A stretch of DNA of 64,000 nt from Nonomuraea basaltis (GTDB taxonomy: Bacteria > Actinomycetota > Actinomycetes > Streptosporangiales > Streptosporangiaceae): the NCBI RefSeq assembly GCF_005893125.1, contig NZ_VCJS01000031.1, positions 1 to 64,000 of the forward strand. The letters run 5' to 3'. A model generated the notes under the pieces. The model ran no database searches, was not told the DNA's origin, and worked only from the letters and a program-made list of their open reading frames with translations. Below are positions 36,497-44,675 of this stretch, one piece after another (position 1 is the stretch's first letter; every line of letters begins with the position of its first letter). Both the position numbers and the translations under genes were made by a program.

Positions 36497-37888
36497 GTGC
36501 ATCAGCCACGTATTCTCCGCGAGCTGCGAGAGACCGGCCACGTCCATCGCACCGTCAAAGCCGAGGTCAGGGAAAACCTGCTGGCCAAGCTGCGGGCGGG
36601 CGAGCCGAGATTCCCCGGCATCGTCGGGTTCGACGACACGGTCCTGCCGCATCTGGAGCGGGCGCTCCTCGCCGGGCACGACCTGGTCCTCCTCGGCGAG
36701 CGCGGCCAGGGCAAGACCCGGCTCATCCGCACCGTCACCGGCCTGCTCGACGAGTGGACGCCGGTCGTCGAGGGATGTGAGATCAACGACCACCCGTACG
36801 CTCCGGCCTGCACGCGCTGCAAGGCGCTGGCGCGAGAGCTGGGCGACGAGCTGCCGGTCGCGTGGAAGCACCGCGACGAGCGCTACGGCGAGAAGCTCGC
36901 CACGCCCGACACTTCCGTGGGCGACCTGATCGGCGACGTCGACCCGATCAAGATCGCGGAAGGGCGTACGCTCGGCGACCCCGAGACGGTCCACTACGGG
37001 CTCGTCCCGCGTACCAACCGGGGTGTGTTCTCCGTCAACGAGCTGCCCGACCTGGCCGAGCGCATCCAGGTGTCGCTGCTCAACGTGCTGGAGGAGCGCG
37101 ACATCCAGGTGCGCGGCTACAACCTGCGGCTGCCGCTCGACATCCTGCTCATCGCCAGCGCCAACCCCGAGGACTACACCAACCGGGGGCGGATCATCAC
37201 GCCGCTGAAGGACCGGTTCGGCGCCGAGATCCGCACCCACTACCCGCTGACGGTCGAGGACGAGCTCACGCTCATCCGGCAGGAGTCCGTGCCGGACATC
37301 GGGGCCGACGTCCCCGAGCACCTGGTCGAGGTGATCGCCAGGTTCACCCGGCTGGTCCGCGAGTCCACCGCCGTGGACGCCCGCTCCGGGGTGTCCGCGC
37401 GGTTCTCGATCGCGGCCGCCGAGACCGCGTCGGCCTCCGCCGTCCGCCGGGCGGCGATCTCGGGCGAGGAGCAGGCCGTCACGCGCGTGATCGACCTGGC
37501 CAGCGTGGTGCACAGCCTGCGCGGCAAGGTGGAGTTCGAGGTCAGCGAGGAGGGCAGGGAGACCGAGATCCTCGCCCACCTGCTGCGCCGGGCCACGGCG
37601 GAGACGTTCAGGACCCGGCTGGGCGGCATGGACCTGTCCGCGGTGACCGACAAGTTCGCCGAGGGCAACCAGGTGGAGTCCGGCGAGCTGGTCGCGGCCG
37701 GCGAGCTGCTGCACCGGATGGGGCCGGTCACCGGCCTGGCCAAGATCATGTCCAGGCTGGGCATGGGCGCGGGCGAGGAGTCCCCCGGGCACGCCGCGGC
37801 GGCCCTGGAGTTCGCCCTGGAGGGCCTCTACCTCATGCGCCGCCTGTCCAAGGAAGACCTGGACGGAGTCACCGTCTACCGCACGTGA
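36497..37888 (+). CDS. AAA+ ATPase, magnesium-chelatase-I/MoxR-like
   Basis: 463 residues. Walker A GERGQGKTRLIRT, an inserted four-Cys-type loop beginning CEINDHPYAPACTRCKALA, pre-sensor region NRGVFSVNELPDLAERIQVSLLN with Walker B-like NEL, and sensor-1 LLIASANPEDYTNRG. It belongs with the BchI/ChlI-like chaperone ATPases that work with a von Willebrand A protein. The VWA partner follows at 38036. No chelatase H subunit or porphyrin gene is nearby, so the pair probably remodels or activates another protein. Confidence 0.85.
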   Translation: MHQPRILRELRETGHVHRTVKAEVRENLLAKLRAGEPRFPGIVGFDDTVLPHLERALLAGHDLVLLGERGQGKTRLIRTVTGLLDEWTPVVEGCEINDHPYAPACTRCKALARELGDELPVAWKHRDERYGEKLATPDTSVGDLIGDVDPIKIAEGRTLGDPETVHYGLVPRTNRGVFSVNELPDLAERIQVSLLNVLEERDIQVRGYNLRLPLDILLIASANPEDYTNRGRIITPLKDRFGAEIRTHYPLTVEDELTLIRQESVPDIGADVPEHLVEVIARFTRLVRESTAVDARSGVSARFSIAAAETASASAVRRAAISGEEQAVTRVIDLASVVHSLRGKVEFEVSEEGRETEILAHLLRRATAETFRTRLGGMDLSAVTDKFAEGNQVESGELVAAGELLHRMGPVTGLAKIMSRLGMGAGEESPGHAAAALEFALEGLYLMRRLSKEDLDGVTVYRT

Positions 37889-38023
37889 ACATCTGGGCGG
37901 ACTTCCGCGTCATAGTGAGTACTGATCACGTTTGACGGGGGGAGACCGGCTCAAGGCGATCCCGGGGGCGAAGGAGCTGCGGCGTGGGAGGTCTACGGGG
38001 ACGCGTAGGCGGACATTCCGGGT

Positions 38024-38029
38024 TAGCGT
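38024..38029 (+). promoter_or_regulatory. TAGCGT box 6 bases before the VWA gene start
   Basis: TAGCGT-N6-GTG places the expected first transcribed base exactly on the GTG at 38036. Leaderless transcription inferred. Confidence 0.5.
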
Positions 38030-38035
38030 GGTCTC

Positions 38036-39991
38036 GTGATGGCCTTCCGCTATGGCGAATTCCACGACGGCCCCGATCCCCTGGCCCCGCCCTACGACGT
38101 GCGGGCCGCGCTCGACGAGATGGGCGATGCGATCCTGTCGGGCTCGACGCCGGTCCACGCCCTGCGCGACCTGCTCAAGCGCGGCCTGCCCGGCGCCCAG
38201 GACCGCCGCGGGCTGGACGACATGCTCAGGGAGGTCCGCCGGCGCCGCCGCGACCTGCGTGAGCGCGGGCGGCTCGACGGCACGCTGGAGAAGGCACGGG
38301 CGCTGCTCGACAAGGCCATCGGACAGGAGCGGGCGGAGCTGTTCCCCGATCCGTCCGACGACGCGCGGCTGCGGGAGACCGGGCTCGACGCGCTGCCCGA
38401 CGACACGGCCAGCGCCATCCAGGAGCTGAGCACGTACGACTGGCGCTCGGCCGCGGCCCGCCAGACGTTCGAGGAGCTGCGCGACCTGCTGCGGCGGGAG
38501 GTTCTGGACAGCCAGTTCAGAGGTCTGCGGGACGGGCTGGCCAACCCGGACCCTGAGGCCATGGAGCGCATCCGCCAGATGATGTCGGACCTGAACGACA
38601 TGCTGGACAAGGACGCCCGCGGCCAGCACACCCAGACCGACTTCGACGCCTTCATGGAGAAATACGGCGACCTCTTCCCGGAGAAGCCGCGTAATCTCGA
38701 GGAGCTCGTCGACATCCTGGCCCGCCGCGCCGCCGCCACGCAGCGCATGCTGGCCTCGATGACCCCACGCCAGCGCGAGGAGCTCGGCAACCTGATCAAC
38801 CAGACCCTCGACCAGGCGGGGCTCTCCGAGCAGATGCGCCGGCTCGGCGACGCGCTCCACGCCCGCCGCCCCGACCTGGCCTGGAACGCCCCAGAACGCC
38901 TCACCGGCGAGGAGCCCTTGGGCATGGGCGACGCCGTCACCGCCCTCGAGGAGCTGGCCGACCTCACCCAGCTGGAGACCGCCCTGCGCCAGGACTACCC
39001 GGGCGCACGACTCGACGACGTGGACGAGGCAGCGGTACGCCGCGCGCTCGGCCGCTCGGCGGTCGACGACCTGGAGGCGCTCAAGCGGATCGAGCGGGAG
39101 CTGGAGGAGCAGGGCTACCTGCTGCGCCGCCGCGGCAAGCTGGAGCTGACGCCCAAGGCGGTGCGGCGGCTCGGCGAGACGGCGCTGCGCCGGGTGTTCT
39201 CCTCCCTCGACGCGGGCCGGCGCGGCGACCACGACCAGCACGACGCGGGCTCGGCCGGGGAGCTCACGGGCTCGTCGCGGCCGTGGCGCTTCGGCGACGA
39301 GCAGCCGATCGACGTGGTCCGCACCCTGGTCAACGGCGTCCGCAGCGGTGGGGTCAGGGCTGGAGGAGGCGTACGCCTGTCCGTGGACGACTTCGAGGTG
39401 GCCGAGACCGAGCGCCGCAGCGCCGCCGCCGTCTGCCTGCTCGTCGACCTGTCGTACTCGATGGCCCTGCGCGGCACCTGGGCCGCCGCCAAGCAGACGG
39501 CGCTGGCCCTGCAGGCGCTGGTGGCCTCGAAGTTCCCGCAGGACGCGGTGCAGATCATCGGCTTCTCCAACTACGCCAGGGTGCTGCAGCCGGACGAGCT
39601 GGCGGGCCTCGACTGGGACATGGTCCAGGGCACCAACCTGCACCACGCCCTGCTGATCGCCGGCCGCCACCTGGACCGCCACCCCGACTTCGAGCCGGTG
39701 GTGCTGGTGGTCACGGACGGCGAGCCCACCGCCCATCTCATGCGCAACGGCAGGTCGGCGTTCGAGTGGCCGCCGTCGCACGAGACGCTGGAGCTCACGC
39801 TGGCCGAGGTGGACAAGATGAGCAGGCGCCGGGCCACGCTCAACGTCTTCATGCTGGCGGCGGACGAGCGGCTCAAGGAGTTCGTGGACGAGGTGGCCCG
39901 CAGGAACGGCGGCCGTGTCTTCTCGCCGAGCGCCGAGCGCCTGGGCGAATACGTCGTCAGCGACTTCCTCCGCCTCCGCCGCGCCCGCTGA
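38036..39991 (+). CDS. VWA-domain protein, partner of the AAA+ ATPase
   Basis: 651 residues. About 380 N-terminal residues are helical and charged (LREVRRRRRDLRERGRLDG, FEELRDLLRREVLDSQ). The C-terminal ~220 residues are a von Willebrand A domain with metal site LLVDLSYSMALRG (DxSxS), the Thr in VQGTNLHHAL and Asp in VVTDGEPTAH. Such proteins couple MoxR/chelatase ATPases to a substrate. It begins 147 bases after the ATPase stop and has its own predicted promoter. Confidence 0.87.
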   Translation: MMAFRYGEFHDGPDPLAPPYDVRAALDEMGDAILSGSTPVHALRDLLKRGLPGAQDRRGLDDMLREVRRRRRDLRERGRLDGTLEKARALLDKAIGQERAELFPDPSDDARLRETGLDALPDDTASAIQELSTYDWRSAAARQTFEELRDLLRREVLDSQFRGLRDGLANPDPEAMERIRQMMSDLNDMLDKDARGQHTQTDFDAFMEKYGDLFPEKPRNLEELVDILARRAAATQRMLASMTPRQREELGNLINQTLDQAGLSEQMRRLGDALHARRPDLAWNAPERLTGEEPLGMGDAVTALEELADLTQLETALRQDYPGARLDDVDEAAVRRALGRSAVDDLEALKRIERELEEQGYLLRRRGKLELTPKAVRRLGETALRRVFSSLDAGRRGDHDQHDAGSAGELTGSSRPWRFGDEQPIDVVRTLVNGVRSGGVRAGGGVRLSVDDFEVAETERRSAAAVCLLVDLSYSMALRGTWAAAKQTALALQALVASKFPQDAVQIIGFSNYARVLQPDELAGLDWDMVQGTNLHHALLIAGRHLDRHPDFEPVVLVVTDGEPTAHLMRNGRSAFEWPPSHETLELTLAEVDKMSRRRATLNVFMLAADERLKEFVDEVARRNGGRVFSPSAERLGEYVVSDFLRLRRAR

Positions 39992-40023
39992 ATTGTCGGT
40001 ACGGGATGCCAGACTCTCCCGGC

Positions 40024-40506
40024 ATGAGCGGCGATGACGACGTGCGGTTGAGAGATGTCGTGGAGGCGGACCTGGAGGTGTTCCTGGCGCAGGAGCACGA
40101 TCCTGAGGCCGTCCGGAGGTCGAGGTTCCCCGCCCGGCCGCGGGAGAGGTTCCTCAACCACTGGAGGACCAAGATCCTCGACGACCCGACCGTCTTCGTG
40201 CGGGCGATCACGGTGAACGGCGAGCCGGCCGGAAATCTCGTGGCCTGGTGGGAGGGAGAGCGGCGCTTCATCGGCTACTGGATGGGCCGTGAGTTCTGGG
40301 GCCGCGGCGTCGGCACCCGGGCGCTCGGGCTCTTCCTGGCCCAGGAGAAGTCCCGCCCCCTCTACGCCGACCCGTTCCACGGCAACACCGCCTCCGTCCA
40401 CCTCCTGGAGAGGCACGGCTTCCAGCGGGCCGGGACGATCCAGCACGGCGACGACGAGCACCTCCTGCTCGTCCTCCACGACCCGCCGTCACCCGTCACG
40501 GCCTGA
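40024..40506 (+). CDS. GNAT-family N-acetyltransferase (RimJ/RimL type)
   Basis: 160 residues. VRLRDVVEADLEVFLAQEHDP, then the acetyl-CoA site YWMGREFWGRGVGTRALGLFL (Q/RxxGxG/A) and a C-terminal VHLLERHGFQRAGTIQ. It acetylates an unknown amine, possibly a protein N-terminus or an antibiotic. ATG 40024 is preferred; ATG 40006 is also in frame. A CAGACT box lies eight bases before the start. It follows the VWA gene by 32 bases. Confidence 0.8.
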   Translation: MSGDDDVRLRDVVEADLEVFLAQEHDPEAVRRSRFPARPRERFLNHWRTKILDDPTVFVRAITVNGEPAGNLVAWWEGERRFIGYWMGREFWGRGVGTRALGLFLAQEKSRPLYADPFHGNTASVHLLERHGFQRAGTIQHGDDEHLLLVLHDPPSPVTA

Positions 40507-40575
40507 TTCTCAGCCCCACGCCCACCAACGGTCCGGCCCGCCCTCTCGCACGCGGCACTCGGTCTCTGCACGCGA

Positions 40576-40785
40576 TCACGGCCAGATGTGCTTCAGGGCG
40601 AACTCAGGCAGGGCATACGGGCCGGTCTGAGGTGCCGACGGATCGGCGGAGACGTGCAATGAGCCGTGGGACAGAAGCCGGTGACGCGATTCCTGCCGGC
40701 CGGCACCACACGTGTGATTCCCGTACGCCGCGCGGCCTCCAGCACATGGTGGGTTCCGAGCACGTTCGCCTGAGCTCCAGGCACC
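40576..40785 (-). pseudogene. Remnant of an NAD-dependent epimerase/dehydratase
   Basis: On the - strand an internal stretch ANVLGTHHVLEAARRTGITR followed by NRVTGF matches the middle of extended short-chain dehydrogenases (…NVLGTxxVLEAARRaGvtRVV…SNrVtGFyPt). The catalytic region is damaged, with PAGRN where ASSN is expected. After a frame change the sequence ends in PEFALKHIWP and a stop (40576-40578), which looks like a real C-terminus. No start and no Rossmann motif are present, so it is a deletion remnant. The call rests on my recognition of the family pattern. Confidence 0.5.
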
Positions 40786-40788
40786 GCA

Positions 40789-41253
40789 CTAGTCGCCGAG
40801 GCGGAGAAGCTTGCCGAGGAGCGCAGTGAGCTGGCTACGTTCTTCGGGGGCGAGGGCTTGGAAGGTGCCGTCGAGGAACGCCGGGATCGACGTCTGGGCC
40901 TCGGCGAGCCGCTGCCGGCCTGAGCCGGTGATGGTGACGGCGTAGGAGCGCCGGTCATGGGGATTGCGTTCCCTGCGCACGTGGCCCGCCTGCTCCAGGT
41001 CGTCACACACGCTGACCATGACGCTGCGATCAATGCGCAGCTCCTCGCTGAGCGTCTGTTGCGAGCACGGGCCGACGGCGTCGAGCATCTGCAGCACCAA
41101 GTGCTGCCCGACCCCCAAGCCCTCCTCGGCGGCGTGCGCGTCGGCGGCGCGCGCCACGGCGGCCGAGGCCCGACACAGTGCGATGTCCAACCGCTCGGCC
41201 GCGAGCTGCGGAAAGTACGTCGGCCGCGCGCGGTCGGCTGTCTTCGTCGGCAT
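40789..41253 (-). CDS. MarR-family transcriptional regulator
   Basis: 154 residues. The winged helix spans QHLVLQMLDAVGPCSQQTLSEELRIDRSVMVSVCDDLEQAGHVRRERNPHDRRSYAVTITGSGRQRL in outline: recognition helix SVMVSVCDDLE, wing with the DRR signature. Divergent from a drug-efflux-type transporter and a nitroreductase; the 136-base region between them holds two AACAGATTGTT palindromes. By analogy it represses itself and the transporter until a small aromatic ligand binds. Confidence 0.88.
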   Translation of the reverse strand: MPTKTADRARPTYFPQLAAERLDIALCRASAAVARAADAHAAEEGLGVGQHLVLQMLDAVGPCSQQTLSEELRIDRSVMVSVCDDLEQAGHVRRERNPHDRRSYAVTITGSGRQRLAEAQTSIPAFLDGTFQALAPEERSQLTALLGKLLRLGD

Positions 41254-41312
41254 CGATCTCCTCTTCCGTATGGGGCCAGCGTATCACCAACAGTCTGGAC
41301 ACTGATTGTTTG

Positions 41313-41369
41313 ACAACAGATTGTTGTTCGCCATACCGTCTCGATCATCTGCGAACAGATTGTTTGCGC
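41313..41369. promoter_or_regulatory. Two MarR-type operators sharing AACAGATTGTT
   Basis: Site 1 ACAACAGATTGTTGT (41313-41327) is a perfect palindrome around GAT. Site 2 GCGAACAGATTGTTTGCGC (41351-41369) shares the same core. Centres are 39 bases apart. A third partial copy (CTGATTGTTT) begins at 41302. All lie between the divergent MarR and MFS genes. Confidence 0.7.
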
Positions 41370-41389
41370 TCAGATGAAATGAGGATGGT

Positions 41390-42745
41390 GTGACGCATTC
41401 CGACGGCCGCAAACAGGTGGCCCTGGTGTTGTTGTGCGCGGCGGTGTTCCTGGACTCGATGGACCTGTCCCTGATGGGTGTGGCCTTGCCTGCCATCGGG
41501 CGTGATCTGTCGCTGCCGGAGAGCACCCTCCAGTGGCTGATGTCCGGCTACGCGGTCGCTTACGGTGGTTTCCTGCTGTTCGGCGGCCGGATGGCCGACC
41601 TGTTCGGTCGTCGCCGCATGTTCCTGCTGTCGCTGGCGGTGTTCGCGGCGGCGAGCCTGATCGGCGGTCTGCTCTCCGCGGGGTGGCCGCTGGTCGCTAC
41701 CCGGGTGATCAAGGGAGTGGCAGCCGCGCTCACCGCGCCGGCCGCGCTCTCACTCATCACCACCACCTTCACCGAAGGGCCGCAGCGCAACCGTGCGCTG
41801 GGGGTCTACTCGCTGGCCGGGGCGACCGGCTACACCGCCGGACTGATCGCCTCCGGCCTCCTCACCGAGATCAGCTGGCGGCTGGTGTTCTTTCTGCCGG
41901 TTCCGGTCGCCATGCTCGTGCTGGTGGCGGCGCCGCTGGCGCTGCCACGGGGCCTCCAGCCGCCCAGGACGCGCGGTGGGTTCGACGCGGCCGGTGCGGG
42001 CGCCGTCACCGGAGGCGTCCTTCTCCTGGTGTTCTCGTTGAGTGAGCGGAACTGGCTGGTCGGTGTCGTGGCCATGCTCGTGCTGAGCGGCTTCGTCGTC
42101 ATCGAACTCAGGCAGCGGGCCCCGCTCGTACCGCTGGAAGTGTTCAGGTCTGGCAGCGTAACCGCCGCCAACCTCGCCGCACTGGCCTGGGCGTGCGCGA
42201 CCATCGGCTGGCAGTTCGTCGCCGTCCTCTACCTGCAGCAGGTCCTCGGGTACACCGCGCTGACCACCGGCCTGGGCATCGTCCCGATGGGCCTGGCCAT
42301 CGTGATCGCCGCCAATCTGGCCGGAAAACTGATCAACCGGTGGGGGCTCGGGCGAGTGGCCACGGTGGGGATGCTGGTCCAGGGGGCGGGCATCCTGCTG
42401 TTCCTTCGAGCCGGGGCCACCAGCGACTACGCCACTGTGCTGCTGCCCGCGCTGGTTGTTCACGGGGTGGGCAACGGGCTGTCGTTCCCCAGCCTCAACA
42501 TCGCCGCCGTCAGCGGCCTGCCGGACGAGCAGCAAGGGCTGGCCTCAGGGCTGATCACCTCCGCGATCCAGATCGGCGCCGGGATCGGCGTGGCGGTGCT
42601 GGCCGCCGTCATGGCCCTCGGTGAGTCCGCGCTGGCCGGTCACAGGCTGGCGTTCCTGGTGGCAGGAGGCGTCTCCCTGCTGGGTGCCCTCATCGCACAC
42701 TTCGGCCTGCGTGGCCGCCAAGCCGTACAAACCGTCAATGCCTGA
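41390..42745 (+). CDS. MFS transporter, DHA2-type drug efflux
   Basis: 451 residues, about 12-14 membrane helices. Family signatures: DSMDLSLMGVALPAIGRDL in helix 1, LQWLMSGYAVAYGGFLLFGG in helix 2, loop GRMADLFGRRRMFL and antiporter motif C in GVYSLAGATGYTAGLI. It should expel a drug or toxic metabolite in exchange for protons. Start is GTG 41390. The nitroreductase gene follows after 11 bases and the MarR gene is divergent, a standard inducible resistance layout. Confidence 0.9.
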   Translation: MTHSDGRKQVALVLLCAAVFLDSMDLSLMGVALPAIGRDLSLPESTLQWLMSGYAVAYGGFLLFGGRMADLFGRRRMFLLSLAVFAAASLIGGLLSAGWPLVATRVIKGVAAALTAPAALSLITTTFTEGPQRNRALGVYSLAGATGYTAGLIASGLLTEISWRLVFFLPVPVAMLVLVAAPLALPRGLQPPRTRGGFDAAGAGAVTGGVLLLVFSLSERNWLVGVVAMLVLSGFVVIELRQRAPLVPLEVFRSGSVTAANLAALAWACATIGWQFVAVLYLQQVLGYTALTTGLGIVPMGLAIVIAANLAGKLINRWGLGRVATVGMLVQGAGILLFLRAGATSDYATVLLPALVVHGVGNGLSFPSLNIAAVSGLPDEQQGLASGLITSAIQIGAGIGVAVLAAVMALGESALAGHRLAFLVAGGVSLLGALIAHFGLRGRQAVQTVNA

Positions 42746-42756
42746 GGAAACACATC

Positions 42757-43404
42757 ATGACCTTGGATCTGACCCCCGACGAACTTCTGACCACCACCCG
42801 CGCAGTGCGCAAGCGGCTCGACCTCACCCGGCCCGTCCCGCGTGAGCTGATCGAGCAGTGCGTGGACGTGGCCATGCAGGCGCCGACCGGGCGCAACCGG
42901 CAGCGCTGGCACTTCCTCGTCGTCACTGACCCCGGCCGGCGGCGGGCCGTGGCCGACATCTTCCTCCGTGCCCTGCCTCTGGCGGTCGGGCAGCCGTTGA
43001 CCGAACACGACCTGCGGCGCATGAACCACCACTCTGGCTCCATGGAGCGCATCTTCGACGGCTTGCGTCACCTCGCCGACAATATCCACCGCGTGCCCGC
43101 CTTCGTCATCCCCGCGGTGGAAGGCCGGACCGACCACGCTCCAGTGGCCGTCCAGGCCGGCGCGTGGGGATCGATCCTTCCTGCCGTGTGGAGCTTCATG
43201 CTCGCCGCCCGCGCGCGCGGCCTTGGGACGGTGTGGACGACCGCGCAGGGGCCGCTCGAAGGAGAGCTGGCCCAGGCACTCGGCGTACCCTGCGACGAGG
43301 TCATGCTCGCCGCGTTCATCCCCCTGGCCTACACCATCGGCACCGACTTCAAGCCCGCCCGCCGGGTCCCGCGCGAAGAAGTCCTGCATTGGGACCACTG
43401 GTAG
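42757..43404 (+). CDS. Nitroreductase-family FMN oxidoreductase
   Basis: 215 residues. N-terminal FMN-binding region TTTRAVRKRLDLTRPVP (R-x-x-RK variant), AMQAPTGRNRQRWHFLVVTD, and C-terminal WGSILPAVWSFMLAARARGLG, MLAAFIPLAYTIG. It reduces nitro-aromatic or quinone-like compounds, or carries out a related dehydrogenation, in the cytoplasm. Directly after the efflux gene, so probably induced with it and acting on the same compound. Confidence 0.87.
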   Translation: MTLDLTPDELLTTTRAVRKRLDLTRPVPRELIEQCVDVAMQAPTGRNRQRWHFLVVTDPGRRRAVADIFLRALPLAVGQPLTEHDLRRMNHHSGSMERIFDGLRHLADNIHRVPAFVIPAVEGRTDHAPVAVQAGAWGSILPAVWSFMLAARARGLGTVWTTAQGPLEGELAQALGVPCDEVMLAAFIPLAYTIGTDFKPARRVPREEVLHWDHW

Positions 43405-43524
43405 GGCGCCGTATCGAACACGCGCGTCGGATTCGACCGACGGCGACCAGGGTGTTGAACCTGCTCATGCGGAGGCGGCGGAGGTCCATGCAGTTGGCCT
43501 GAGGGATTGGCCTGGGGCTCCGGG

Positions 43525-43947
43525 TCAGGCGTCGACGAGGCGGGTGTAGAAGTCGAGGGCCACGTCGAAGCCGTCGCGGCAGTTGCGGTGGGAGCGATGG
43601 CAAGGACGCCAGGCCGTGCTGGCGCCCACCCCGGCCCGGGCGTCGCTCAACGCCGAGGGCACCCGCTCCGGCTTGGGCACGAGTCCGTGGCCCAGATAGC
43701 GGACCCCGGACAGCTCGGTGTGCCGGCCTGGCCCACCGGAGACGAAGGCGCCCAGGCGCCAGCCACTTTCCTCGTCCCACACCAGCGCGCTGCCGTCGGA
43801 CAGCTTGAGCGTGGCGTCGCGCGGGTCACAGGGGCCCTCCCACCAGTCCGCCACCTCGGCTCCGAGCTGGTCGACGACCTGGCGCACATAGCTGATCGGC
43901 TGCTGCAGCCACTCATCGGTGTACGGCTCGACGTGCCTGATGGTCAC
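43525..43947 (-). CDS. Hypothetical protein, DUF6292-like
   Basis: About 140 residues from GTG 43947. It contains LQQPISYVRQVVDQLGAEVADWWEGPCDPRDATLKLSDGSALVWDEESGWRLGAF in outline, a small alpha/beta domain with a Pro-Tyr-Val-Arg helix and a strand carrying WDEESGW, a pattern I associate tentatively with DUF6292. The last ~40 residues are Cys/His/Arg rich (WRPCHRSHRNCRDG). Such genes are often near regulators of the helix-turn-helix/DUF397 group, which I do not see here. Function unknown. Confidence 0.55.
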   Translation of the reverse strand: MTIRHVEPYTDEWLQQPISYVRQVVDQLGAEVADWWEGPCDPRDATLKLSDGSALVWDEESGWRLGAFVSGGPGRHTELSGVRYLGHGLVPKPERVPSALSDARAGVGASTAWRPCHRSHRNCRDGFDVALDFYTRLVDA

Positions 43948-44045
43948 GGACGACACCCCTTTGTGCCCTAACGGTAAGACAAACGGAACGGTGAACAACC
44001 ATACCGGGGCCGAACTTATTCCGTTGCACGTACGTCTAGTTATTA

Positions 44046-44064
44046 CGGACGATATTTACGTCCG
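44046..44064. promoter_or_regulatory. CGGACG-N7-CGTCCG inverted repeat
   Basis: Perfect 6-base arms around ATATTTA lie 23 bases before the ATG of the 41-residue protein, in an AT-rich promoter-like stretch. Candidate operator. Confidence 0.4.
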
Positions 44065-44086
44065 GCACGGGGAAGGAGAGGAGCCC

Positions 44087-44212
44087 ATGATTCCCACGAT
44101 TCTCCTCATCGTGCTGATGGTCGTCACGATCGCGGCCATGGAGCTCATCATGCGCTGCTCCCCGGAGAGCAAAGAGAGTGTCGAGTCCCCCACCGAGATC
44201 GCCGGGGACTAG
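44087..44212 (+). CDS. Small membrane protein, 41 aa
   Basis: A strong ribosome site (GGAAGGAGAGGAG) precedes an ATG, one membrane helix (IPTILLIVLMVVTIAAMELIM) and a short Glu/Ser-rich cytoplasmic tail. Ends 10 bases before the DUF2269 gene. No family recognised. Confidence 0.6.
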   Translation: MIPTILLIVLMVVTIAAMELIMRCSPESKESVESPTEIAGD

Positions 44213-44215
44213 TCT
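44210..44215 (+). promoter_or_regulatory. TAGTCT box 7 bases before the DUF2269 gene start
   Basis: TAGTCT-N7-ATG; its first three bases are the stop codon of the 41-residue gene. No ribosome site is present before the ATG, so leaderless translation is likely. Confidence 0.45.
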
Positions 44216-44222
44216 CTCCCGC

Positions 44223-44657
44223 ATGTCGTCCCTGCTTCTCTGGCTGCACATCGGATTCGCGATCTTCACCATCGGCCCGGTGACCGCCGCGACGATGGCC
44301 GCGCCCCGCGTCATCCGCAACAAGAACGTGTCCGCGCTGCAGTTCATCCAGCGCACGACGAGGATCTACAGCCTCGGCTCGATCGGGGTGTTCGTGTTCG
44401 GGCTGGCGCTCGGCGCGGTCATCGGCAACGGGCTGCTCGGCAGGTGGTACATGACCGCGTCGATGACGCTGTTCATCGTGGCCGCCGTGCTGCTCGTCAT
44501 CATCGACCGCGACCTGCGCACCGCCGTCCGGGCGCTGGCGAGCGAGGACGCGGACGACGATGCGAAGGTGCAGAACGGGCGGATCGCCGCGATCAGCGGG
44601 CTGCTCTCGGTGATCTGGCTGGTGATCTTGTTCCTGATGGTGGTTCCCACCGGGTGA
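44223..44657 (+). CDS. DUF2269-like integral membrane protein
   Basis: 144 residues with four predicted helices (LLLWLHIGFAIFTIGPVTAA, LGSIGVFVFGLALGAVIG, MTASMTLFIVAAVLLVII, ISGLLSVIWLVILFLMVV). Helix 1 carries the family's WLHIGFAIFTIGPV. Function unknown. Possibly expressed with the 41-residue protein before it. It converges on metB with 18 bases between stops. Confidence 0.75.
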   Translation: MSSLLLWLHIGFAIFTIGPVTAATMAAPRVIRNKNVSALQFIQRTTRIYSLGSIGVFVFGLALGAVIGNGLLGRWYMTASMTLFIVAAVLLVIIDRDLRTAVRALASEDADDDAKVQNGRIAAISGLLSVIWLVILFLMVVPTG

Positions 44658-44675
44658 TCACCCTGACCGGTCCCG

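Noticed and set aside
37910-39781. 623-codon - strand open frame opposite the VWA gene
   Set aside because: Composition is typical of GC-rich antisense shadow; the + strand encodes a full VWA protein with metal-site motifs.
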